Assembly (NCBI GenBank): GCA_032358165.1
Contig: JAALGY010000019.1
Coordinates: 1,178,001-1,242,000 of the forward strand
Direction: 5' to 3'
From: Diplosphaera chodatii
Taxonomy: Eukaryota > Chlorophyta > Trebouxiophyceae > Prasiolales > Stichococcaceae
Length of the DNA stretch: 64,000 nucleotides
A model generated the notes under the pieces. The model worked only from the letters and a program-made list of their open reading frames with translations, made no database searches and had not been told where the DNA came from. Below, piece by piece: positions 1-9,605 of this stretch (positions are counted from its first letter, which is position 1; each line of letters begins with the position of its first letter). Both the position numbers and the translations under genes were made by a program.

Positions 1-1402
1 GGTCTTCAGGCGTGTTAAAAGGTGTTGGCCGCGCACCGTGCTCCAAGTCGCATCAGCTCTGCATGCTGCTAGGGAGGCATACAACACGGGTAGCTTATCA
101 CTGCTTTGGGTGCCATCCTATCCTGGCAGGACTGGTGATTCTCAGGCTGGTCGAGCGCCTCGTCCAGCGTCTATTAGCTTAGCATGGTCATTCGTTGCCA
201 GATGTTTGAGAGGTCGCACCAGCACTACGTCAGCCAGTCTGCCTTCATGGGGCACTACACAGGGCTGGATGTGAAACCGCAAGACACCATGAGCGAACAG
301 CGTTCGGAATACTCACACAAGGAATGACCCAAAGAGCCTGCACCTGAGATATTTTATTTGAGAGGACCCCACTGCGGTAGCCACAGCTTCATTGGCACGG
401 GTCGGGCCGTTTTGATACTGTTCAGGACTAACATCGCTATAGTTCGTCATATCGAGCATAAGGGCGTGCTGACGCTTGGCGAACCAAGGCTGGTCGGCAA
501 TAAGCATTATGGTCGCTAGCTGATGCCACATCGTGTGCGTGGCGGAAATATCTGCGGTGAACCCGTCCGAATGCTCTTGCGTGGCTGATGTATGAGTAGC
601 CATTGGACGCCTGTACACACCTGTTCAGTGGCATGAATCATAATGTACATCAACATATCACCTCACATGGGTGTGCCTGGCTGGTCATCATGTGGCATAT
701 AACAAATAGCACGGAATGTTTTCGGCATGACGACATCATCCTGGCTGGATGTGCAGCCACGAGACACGGTAGGTGTAGGCTGGCAAGCACAGCGCGCTAG
801 GCACGTCAACATGCGGTTGCTTGCTGTTGTCGTTGTTGAAGCACATTGAAGTGACGCCCTAGAACAACTGACTATGCTTGTCAACGGCAGGCGGCAGCCG
901 GTGGCATTGTGGCGTGACAACCTTGCAAGCGGTGGGCGTGTGGCGGCAGGTGTGGGTGATACTGGAGATCCAGAAGATAGATGTTCGATGCCCCGGGGCC
1001 GCCAGACGTCATGAGATCCCACCGTTCCCCGACATTCTAAGCTGAGCGGAACTACCAGTCCCGGGTTCGCTGGAATCTCCGGTCTGACCTGATATTCCCA
1101 AAAATGTAAAATGGCAGAATAGTATTCTGACGCCGTTCCAACGGTTCTTCTATGTGTCGACCCTCTACAGGACGAGGTTCCTACGTACAGGTACCCAGGA
1201 CGGCAATCCCCAGACCCCCTGGCAAGTCCCAGTGCCGCTTATCAGTGACAGGAACCCAGAGCACCTGCGCCCAGCTGCGCCAAGGGCCCCACCATGCTCA
1301 GCACAAGTTAGGTAGCCACAGCCCAGCGGAGAAAAGGCAGTCAAGGCTGCGGAGTGATCCCCCACACCCCCAGACCTCCATCATCCGACGCTAGCGGACG
1401 GC
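1..1402. other. No recognisable gene
   Basis: All six frames contain only short reading frames with no family motif that I recognise. The longest are about 100-120 codons on the minus strand near 313-618 and 663-1022. Neither shows a domain, a convincing exon boundary or repeat structure. The base composition is less GC-biased than in the satellite that follows. It may be a flanking intergenic region or part of a gene running off the left edge. Confidence 0.5.
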
Positions 1403-4400
1403 GCCAAAAGGGGCGGCACTCTGACGCCGCTGCCGGGACTCGAAGGCCCAGCGCAGCAAAAGGGGCAGCACAGGTAGACGCCGCTGCCGGGAGTCGAGAA
1501 GGCCCAAGGGAGCGACCGCGGGCGCCCAGAAGCCACACAGCGCTGCCACACCACCTCCCCACTCACCCGCCGCCCCAAAAGGAAGGCAATATACTGTCGC
1601 CGCTGCCGGGAATCGAACCCCCGGAGCGACCAGGGGCACCCCAAAAGGCAGCTGGGCCGCGCCGCTGCCGGGACTCGAAGGCCCAGCGCAGCAAAAGGGG
1701 CAGCACAGGTAGACGCCGCTGCCGGGAGTCGAGAAGGCCCAAGGGAGCGACCGCGGGCGCCAGAAGCCACACAGCGCTGCCACACCACCTCCCCACTCAC
1801 CCGCCGCCCCAAAAGGAAGGCAATATACTGTCGCCGCTGCCGGGAATCGAACCCCCGGAGCGACCAGGGGCACCCCAAAAGGCAGCTGGGCCGCGCCGCT
1901 GCCGGGACTCGAAGGCCCAGCGCAGCAAAAGGGGCAGCACAGGTAGACGCCGCTGCCGGGAGTCGAGAAGGCCCAAGGGAGCGACCGCGGGCGCCCAGAA
2001 GCCACACAGCGCTGCCACACCACCTCCCCACTCACCCGCCGCCCCAAAAGGAAGGCAATATACTGTCGCCGCTGCCGGGAATCGAACCCCCGGAGCGACC
2101 AGGGGCACCCCAAAAGGCAGCTGGGCCGCGCCGCTGCCGGGAATCGAAGGCCCAGCGCAGCAAAAGGGGCAGCACAGGTAGACGCCGCTGCCGGGAGTCG
2201 AGAAGGCCCAAGGGAGCGACCGCGGGCGCCCAGAAGCCACACAGCGCTGCCACACCACCTCCCCACTCACCCGCCGCCCCAAAAGGAAGGCAATATACTG
2301 TCGCCGCTGCCGGGAATCGAACCCCCGGAGCGACCAGGGGCACCCCAAAAGGCAGCTGGGCCGCGCCGCTGCCGGGAATCGAAGGCCCAGCGCAGCAAAA
2401 GGGGCAGCACAGGTAGACGCCGCTGCCGGGAGTCGAGAAGGCCCAAGGGAGCGACCGCGGGCGCCCAGAAGCCACACAGCGCTGCCACATCACCTCCCAC
2501 TCACCCGCCGCCCCAAAAGGAAGGCAATATACTGTCGCCGCTGCCGGGAATCGAACCCCCGGAGCGACCAGGGGCACCCCAAAAGGCAGCTGGGCCGCGC
2601 CGCTGCCGGGAATCGAAGGCCCAGCGCAGCAAAAGGGGCAGCACAGGTAGACGCCGCTGCCGGGAAGCGAGAAGGCCCAAGGGAGCGACCGCGGGCGCCC
2701 AGAAGCCACACAGCGCTGCCACATCACCTCCCACTCACCCGCCGCCCCAAAAGGAAGGCAATATACTGTCGCCGCTGCCGGGAATCGAACCCCCGGAGCG
2801 ACCAGGGGCACCCCAAAAGGCAGCTGGGCCGCGCCGCTGCCGGGAATCGAAGGCCCAGCGCAGCAAAAGGGGCAGCACAGGTAGACGCCGCTGCCGGGAA
2901 GCGAGAAGGCCCAAGGGAGCGACCGCGGGCGCCCAGAAGCCACACAGCGCTGCCACACCACCTCCCCACTCACCCGCCGCCCCAAAAGGAAGGCAATATA
3001 CTGTCGCCGCTGCCGGGAATCGAACCCCCGGAGCGACCAGGGGCACCCCAAAAGGCAGCTGGGCCGCGCCGCTGCCGGGAATCGAAGGCCCCGCCGCAGC
3101 AAAAGGGGCAGCACCCTGACGCCGCTGCCGGGAACCCCACAAGCCGTGTAGCGCTGCCACAGCACCTCCCCGCTCAGGGTCCGCACCAAAAGGGCGGTTC
3201 CAAACTGTCGCCGCTGCCGGGAATCGGTGGCCCAGGAGCGACCAGGGGCACCCCAAAAGGCAGCTGGGCGTCGCCGCTGCCGGGAATCGAAGGCCCCGCC
3301 GCAGCAAAAGGGGCAGCACCCTGACGCCGCTGCCGGGAACCCCACAAGCCGTGTAGCGCTGCCACAGCACCTCCCCGCTCAGGGTCCGCACCAAAAGGGC
3401 GGTTCCAAACTGTCGCCGCTGCCGGGAATCGGTGGCCCAGGAGCGACCAGGGGCACCCCAAAAGGCAGCTGGGCGTCGCCGCTGCCGGGAATCGAAGGCC
3501 CCGCCGTAGCAAAAGGCGCAGCACAGGCAGACGCCGCTGCCGGGAGTCCAAGGCCCAAGGGAGCGACCGCGGGCGCCCAGAAGCCGTGTGGCGCCGCCAC
3601 AGCGCCTCCCCACTCACCCGCCGCCCCAAAAGGGCGGTTCCAAACTGTCGCCGCTGCCGGGAATCGAACCCCCGGAGCGACCAGGGGCACCCCAAAAGGC
3701 AGCTGGGCCGCGCCGCTGCCGGGAATCGAAGGCCCAGCGCAGCAAAAGGCGCAGCACAGGCAGACGCCGCTGCCGGGAGTCCAAGGCCCAAGGGAGCGAC
3801 CGCGGGCGCCCAGAAGCCGTGTGGCGCCGCCACAGCGCCTCCCCACTCACCCGCCGCCCCAAAAGGGCGGTTCCAAACTGTCGCCGCTGCCGGGAATCGA
3901 ACCCCCGGAGCGACCAGGGGCACCCCAAAAGGCAGCTGGGCCGCGCCGCTGCCGGGAATCGAAGGCCCAGCGCAGCAAAAGGCGCAGCACAGGCAGACGC
4001 CGCTGCCGGGAGTCCAAGGCCCAAGGGAGCGACCGCGGGCGCCCAGAAGCCACACAGCGCCGCCACAGCGCCTCCCCACTCACCCGCCGCCCCAAAAGGG
4101 CGGTTCCAAACTGTCGCCGCTGCCGGGAATCGAACCCCCGGAGCGACCAGGGGCACCCCAAAAGGCAGCTGGGCCGCGCCGCTGCCGGGAATCGAAGGCC
4201 CCGCGCAGCAAAAGGCGCAGCACAGGCAGACGCCGCTGCCGGGAGTCCAAGGCCCAAGGGAGCGACCGCGGGCGCCCAGAAGCCGTGTGGCGCCGCCACA
4301 GCGCCTCCCCACTCACCCGCCGCCCCAAAAGGGCGGTTCCAAACTGTCGCCGCTGCCGGGAATCGAACCCCCGGAGCGACCAGGGGCACCCCAAAAGGCA

Positions 4401-6278
4401 GCTGGGCCGCGCCGCTGCCGGGAATCGAAGGCCCAGCGCAGCAAAAGGCGCAGCACAGGCAGACGCCGCTGCCGGGAGTCCAAGGCCCAAGGGAGCGACC
4501 GCGGGCGCCCAGAAGCCGTGTGGCGCCGCCACAGCGCCTCCCCACTCACCCGCCGCCCCAAAAGGAAGGCAATATACTGTCGCCGCTGCCGGGAATCGAA
4601 CCCCCGGAGCGACCAGGGGCACCCCAAAAGGCAGCTGGGCCGCGCCGCTGCCGGGACTCGAAGGCCCAGCGCAGCAAAAGGGGCAGCACAGGTAGACGCC
4701 GCTGCCGGGAGTCGAGAAGGCCCAAGGGAGCGACCGCGGGCGCCAGAAGCCACACAGCGCTGCCACACCACCTCCCCACTCACCCGCCGCCCCAAAAGGA
4801 AGGCAATATACTGTCGCCGCTGCCGGGAATCGAACCCCCGGAGCGACCAGGGGCACCCCAAAAGGCAGCTGGGCCGCGCCGCTGCCGGGACTCGAAGGCC
4901 CAGCGCAGCAAAAGGGGCAGCACAGGTAGACGCCGCTGCCGGGAGTCGAGAAGGCCCAAGGGAGCGACCGCGGGCGCCCAGAAGCCACACAGCGCTGCCA
5001 CACCACCTCCCCACTCACCCGCCGCCCCAAAAGGAAGGCAATATACTGTCGCCGCTGCCGGGAATCGAACCCCCGGAGCGACCAGGGGCACCCCAAAAGG
5101 CAGCTGGGCCGCGCCGCTGCCGGGAATCGAAGGCCCAGCGCAGCAAAAGGGGCAGCACAGGTAGACGCCGCTGCCGGGGAGTCCAAGGCCCAGCGCAGCA
5201 AAAGGGGCAGCACAGGTAGACGCCGCTGCCGGGAGTCGAGAAGGCCCAAGGGAGCGGCGGCGGGCACCCAGAAGCCACACAGCGCTGCCACACCACCTCC
5301 CCACTCACCCGCCGCCCCAAAAGGAAGGCAATATACTGTCGCCGCTGCCGGGAATCGAACCCCCGGAGCGACCGGGGGCACCCCAAAAGGCAGCTGGGCC
5401 GCGCCGCTGCCGGGGATCGAAGGCCCAGCGCAGCAAAAGGGGCAGCACAGGTAGACGCCGCTGCCGGGAGTCGAGAAGGCCCAAGGGAGCGGCGGCGGGC
5501 GCCAAGACGCCACACAGCGCTGCCACAGCACCTCCCCACTCACCCGCCGCCCCAAAAGGAAGGCAATATACTGTCGCCACTGCCGGGAATCGAACCCCCG
5601 GAGCGACCAGGGGCACCCCAAAAGGCAGCTGGGCCGCGCCGCTGCCGGGAATCGAAGGCCCAGCGCAGCAAAAGGGGCAGCACAGGTAGACGCCGCTGCC
5701 GGGAGTCGAGAAGGCCCAAGGGAGCGACCGCGGGCGCCCAGAAGCCACACAGCGCTGCCACACCACCTCCCCACTCACCCGCCGCCCCAAAAGGAAGGCA
5801 ATATACTGTCGCCGCTGCCGGGAATCGAACCCCCGGAGCGACCAGGGGCACCCCAAAAGGCAGCTGGGCCGCGCCGCTGCCGGGAATCGAAGGCCCAGCG
5901 CAGCAAAAGGGGCAGCACAGGTAGACGCCGCTGCCGGGAGTCGAGAAGGCCCAAGGGAGCGACCGCGGGCGCCAGAAGCCACACAGCGCTGCCACACCAC
6001 CTCCCCACTCACCCGCCGCCCCAAAAGGAAGGCAATATACTGTCGCCGCTGCCGGGAATCGAACCCCCGGAGCGACCAGGGGCACCCCAAAAGGCAGCTG
6101 GGCCGCGCCGCTGCCGGGACTCGAAGGCCCAGCGCAGCAAAAGGCGCAGCACAGGTAGACGCCGCTGCCGGGAGTCGAGAAGGCCCAAGGGAGCGACCGC
6201 GGGCGCCCAGAAGCCGTGTGGCGCCGCCACAGCGCCTCCCCACTCACCCGCCGCCCCAAAAGGAAGGCAATATACTGT
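1403..6278 (-). repeat. Satellite array of ~234-bp units derived from the tRNA-Asp 3' end
   Basis: About 20 tandem units. The anchor is the motif GCCGCTGCCGGGAATCGAAC, the complement of the tRNA-Asp T-loop, T-stem and acceptor strand. It starts at 1599, 1833, 2068, 2303, 2537, 2771, 3006, 3210, 3415, 3650, 3883, 4116, 4349, 4582, 4816, 5051, 5341, 5576, 5811 and 6045, and finally at 6280 inside the real tRNA gene. Spacings are 233-235 bp except for two of 204-205 bp (ending at 3210 and 3415) and one of 290 bp (5051-5341). Each unit also holds two degenerate copies of the tRNA 3' end (GCCGCTGCCGGGACTCGA and GCCGCTGCCGGGAGTCGA), with internal spacings of about 62, 54 and 118 bp. Two flank subtypes exist: GGAAGGCAATATACTG, shared with the real tRNA flank, and GGGCGGTTCCAAACTG, confined to units anchored at 3210-4349. 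The strand given is that of the parental tRNA. Confidence 0.93.
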
Positions 6279-6350
6279 CGCCGCTGCCGGGAATCGAACC
6301 CGGATCTCCCGCGTGACAGGCGGAGATACTCACCGTTATACTACAGCGAC
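6279..6350 (-). tRNA. tRNA-Asp (anticodon GTC)
   Basis: Reads on the minus strand as a complete 72-nt tRNA without intron. The acceptor strand GTCGCTG pairs with CAGCGGC, and the discriminator is G. The D-arm region is TAGTATAACGGTGAGTAT, the anticodon arm CCGCCTGTCACGCGG has GTC in its loop, and the T-arm is CCGGG-TTCGATT-CCCGG. The internal B-box GGTTCGATTCC fits the Pol III consensus. A TTTT run lies about 20 nt downstream on the minus strand and could terminate transcription. The gene is the right-hand end of the satellite array: the sequence from its T-loop to its downstream flank is the same as the repeated unit, so it is the likely progenitor. Confidence 0.95.
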
Positions 6351-6453
6351 CTAGCTCAGAGTAAATCTGAGTGTAGTTCGGGGGGGGGGCGGTTCAGTGC
6401 GGAGGTACCATTCGGCATTTCCGCCTGCACAGCAGGCGGAGCAGCTGCTGGCC

Positions 6454-6481
6454 CGAAAAGGGCCTGTGCAGGCCCTTTTCG
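6454..6481. repeat. Perfect 13-bp-arm hairpin
   Basis: CGAAAAGGGCCTG and CAGGCCCTTTTCG form a perfect inverted repeat with a 2-nt spacer. It lies about 100 bp upstream (5' side) of the tRNA-Asp gene. One arm ends in TTTT. No role can be assigned from sequence alone. Confidence 0.8.
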
Positions 6482-6539
6482 CCTCAGGCGGGTCGCCGCC
6501 AAGCTGCGGCAGCGGCGGCTGAGGCCGCCGCCGCTGAGG

Positions 6540-6798
6540 GCAGCCGGCTTCGCCGGCTATTGCGGCGCATGCATGCAGGGGCAGCGGCAGTGGCACAATC
6601 TTGCTGCTGCCGCCGCTGCCAAGCATGTGGCAGTGCCTGCTGCCCTGGTCATGCACATGATGGCCACAAGGCAGCCGGCTGCGCCGGCTGTTGCGGCGCA
6701 TGCATGCAGGACAGTCAGCAGCAGCACAACTGCAGCTGCTGCTGCTAGCATGTGGCAGCACCTGGTGCCCTTGGTCACGCACATGATGGCCACAAGGC
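6540..6798. repeat. Two-copy 131-bp direct repeat with internal GCCGGC hairpins
   Basis: The segment beginning GCAGCCGGCT at 6540 recurs at 6671. Both copies contain the same order of blocks: a GCCGGC stem, TTGCGGCGCATGCATGCAGG, a GTGGCAG block and CACATGATGGCCACAAGG. The copies have diverged by scattered substitutions. A third partial match to the GCAGCCGGCTGCGCCGGCTG start occurs at 6949. This is a small non-coding duplication rather than a coding repeat. Confidence 0.75.
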
Positions 6799-7030
6799 AT
6801 ATGGAGCAGGAACATGCACACACAGGGCGGCAGCAGCGCTTGCCGCCGCTGCCTGGCGGCGCATGCCGCTGTTGACCTTTCACACGGACACCGTGGCTGT
6901 CAGGCCAGCCGTTTCAGCCGGCAGCTGTGGCGGCTGCCGCCGCTGAAGGCAGCCGGCTGCGCCGGCTGCGCTGGTTTGCTGCAGCGCGTCCACATGCATG
7001 CTGCTGCTGGGTAGGTGAGCATGCCCCATC

Positions 7031-7094
7031 ATGCTTCTGCTTACGTAGCGCCACTGGGTAGCAGGCGGCTCCGCCGCCTGCAGAGCAGAAGCAT
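7031..7094. repeat. Nested inverted repeat (64 bp)
   Basis: The outer arms ATGCTTCTGCT (7031-7041) and AGCAGAAGCAT (7084-7094) are perfect complements. Inside them, GCAGGCGG (7061-7068) and CCGCCTGC (7074-7081) form a second perfect stem. It could be a small structured RNA or a remnant of a foldback element. Nothing nearby identifies it. Confidence 0.7.
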
Positions 7095-7731
7095 GCCGCA
7101 GCTGCAACAGCAGCTGGCTGCTTTGCTCCAGGCAGCGCATAGACGCAGTGCAGCAGCCAGCTGCTTCCCTCCCTGTAGGTGCCGTCGATGCATCTGACGT
7201 CAATTGCGCTGTGTTTGCCACAGCGCAGCAGCATGTGCTGCTGCCGTGCCTTGTAGGCACGTTGCCAGCCAGCGCTGGCTGCACCCAGCTTAGGCAGCTG
7301 CTGCGCACGAGCATGTGCGTGGAGGAAGCGCTTCATGGCCATCATGTGCCTGCTGTTTCTTTGGGCATTCCATTGCGGCTCTGTACAAGGCATGCGATGC
7401 CTGGGTGGTTCCAAGCTGCCGGTAGGTGAGGATCTGTGGAGCTTCGCAGCCTTGTGCTGGTGGCATCATCTTGTTCTTGCATTTCGGAGGTAGTGCAGAT
7501 GTCCAGGGTGTACAGGCAGGGTACCTATAGCCAGACGGTGCGATGGCACGCTATTTGTACGAAAAGTTGCTGGATCTATCACTGATTGGTGGCCCTCGAG
7601 CATTCACACAATACCCAGCTGCCGTACTGCACAGCTGCTTTGACACACGATCAAGAGTTTGCAAGGTGAGGGTCACAGTTGTCCGTTCCCTTGATGGTCC
7701 CATCGCTTGCTTGACAGCGAATTTTATTTAG

Positions 7732-7753
7732 ATATATATATATATATATATAT
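7732..7753. repeat. AT microsatellite, about 11 repeats
   Basis: An uninterrupted AT dinucleotide run in otherwise GC-rich DNA. It creates the artificial YIYIYI string in minus-strand translation and is not coding evidence. Confidence 0.95.
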
Positions 7754-9580
7754 CTTACGTAGATGTCCTGACGATGGTTGTTCTTCTCTGCTGTCTGACA
7801 TACCTGCCCTCGACTGCAAGGCCCAACTTGTGCACTGCCGATGACACTCGATGCTCAGGTGCGCCTCCGTCCAGCCATGCACCTCAGCGTCTACCAATGT
7901 TGCCTTGCCTGATGTTGCATGCCTACAAAAAGGGCAGAATGGGCCCAGTGCCACAAGCTGCATCCAGATGACGTCACAGTCCAAAGCATTCCAACCTGGC
8001 TGAGGCGTTGTTATGCCAGCAACAGCACTCAGCGTTGTGAGCCGCCTCCGCCGCCGCCGCCGTAAGAAAGTAGCATGGGATGGCGAGGGCACTACATCTT
8101 GCGCAGTGGGTGACGGCCAGCTCTGCAAGATGGTGAGCACCCACGCCAACCTACCCAGTGAAGCAGTAGTCCTGTGGGCGCATGCCGCCTGTGCGTTCCT
8201 GTAATTTACACCCACGCAAACCACTGCTCTTTGCAAAAGTTGCAGGGGTTGACAACAGTAGCTGCTGGAGCGCCATTGCCAGATGAAGACTATGTACACT
8301 CGCACCAATAGTGCAGCATGACTACAGCCACTGGCAAATAGCTTCCTCTCATCCATGAGGATTGCTGGCCTGGATCAGTAGTGGTCAGCAGCCAGCAGGC
8401 AGCGGCGCAGCGCAGCTCATCATGAGAGCGCAGTGGGCTCTGGCATGACCCGAATGCCGCTATCTGTCAATGCTGCAGCAGATTCGGCTGCGACAGGCTT
8501 TCGCAGCGGATGCACCAGGGAAGTTGAAAGTGGCGGCAACCGCACCTGTTATGTATGCAGCCAGGAGCCTTGTGCCAAGCAGATCGCGATTGAGGCGATG
8601 ATGGTTCAATCTTATCATCGTGAACACGTTGGTTTTCACCAGCCCCTCTCCTCATGCTGTGCGTGTTCACCAAGGAGGACTGGTGCGGTCATCGAGATCC
8701 CAATGTTATCAACATTGAGGGTGTCATACACGGTGCAGGGCAGAAGTGACTGCGGGGGCATCCAAGTAAGCAGCTGCAGGTGGTGCATGATGAGCAGCTG
8801 ATCAGCAGCACCGTATACGTCGCATCAGCATACCATTTACAGCAGACGAGAAGACTGAGCAGCGACTTGGGAGCAAATAAACACAGCTCACGTGGGTTCC
8901 TGCTCCAGCTATATACCTGACCAGCTGCAGTGCAGGGAGCAGCGTCAGCGTCCGTATGTGGAGGTGCAACAGCCATGTCTGCATATTGCATGCCAGGAGC
9001 ACGATGCACAAGAGCAGTGGCTGCACCCATGCATGTTGCTGCCCTCGAGTTGTATTGTGTTCCCTAGTTGTGCAGCCCACGGTTGTGCCTGCAACCATAG
9101 GAACATTGGAACTACTTGTTGTTGCTGAGCTGCCAGTGCTTGGTGTTCACACCGACACACATGCTGCTGTCTTCTGTAGGTATCCCGCAGCAGAGCAGCA
9201 GATGAGGAGCTGCACACCACTGACACGTTCAGCATGGCGGCAAGGTGAGCAGCTGCATGCAGATGTATGCCTGTGCTGATGTGCCTTGTGTACGGATGCC
9301 CTGTTGGTCCTCCATGCAAGGCACTATTCAACTTCATTGTAGTCTAATTGCTGACCTGCTGCAGCTGCATCAGTGACATCAGGGTGTGGGTGTGCATGTT
9401 AGATTCTGATTCCAGCTTCAGAAGGATCAGCTAATTACACACCACCTGATTCTATGATACAGTCCCTAACGAACCAAGCTGATTGACTGCTGGCCAATAT
9501 GGCTCCGGCTCTGCACACATGCATGCTGACCTTCAAGATGTCCCTCAAACCACATCCCAATGCGTGCTTGCCTGTCGAGG

Positions 9581-9585
9581 TTACA
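9581..9585 (-). terminator. Possible TGTAA polyadenylation signal for the GRV2-like gene
   Basis: TTACA on the plus strand reads TGTAA on the minus strand, 21 bp after the stop codon of the GRV2-like gene. TGTAA is the established polyadenylation signal in chlorophyte algae such as Chlamydomonas. Its use here is inferred from position only. Confidence 0.35.
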
Positions 9586-9605
9586 TTGCTATCAATTGCT
9601 AAACA

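Larger units (their letters stand above)
6351..9580. other. Largely non-coding region with hairpins and short ORFs
   Basis: The left part (6400-7430) is rich in GCATGC, CAGC and GCCGGC words and hairpins, listed separately. The right part (7540-9340) has several plus-strand stretches followed by donor-like GGTGAG sequences, for example after 7663 and 9241. They could be exons of an unrecognised gene, such as the reading frame from 7543 that begins MARYLYEKLLDLSLIGG. I could not join them into a convincing product and I recognise no domain. The right edge is the presumed 3' flank of the GRV2-like gene. Confidence 0.4.

Noticed and set aside
1426..6062. About 60 tRNA-like 3' ends as separate tRNA genes
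   Set aside because: None has an acceptor 5' strand, D-arm or anticodon arm. Only 6279-6350 is complete.
1354..6259. Many overlapping long reading frames on both strands across the satellite, up to about 645 codons
   Set aside because: They arise because the GC-rich unit lacks stops and most periods are near 234 bp, a multiple of three. They repeat in every phase, contain no domain, and their content is translated tRNA 3'-end sequence.
1403..6278. CRISPR-like look (regular short identical motif with spacers)
   Set aside because: The intervening sequences are themselves repeated, the motif is a tRNA T-arm, and the setting is a eukaryotic nuclear genome.
7724..8356. 210-codon minus-strand reading frame ending in YIYIYIS
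   Set aside because: The tail is the AT microsatellite. The rest has no recognised domain and crosses likely splice signals on the other strand.
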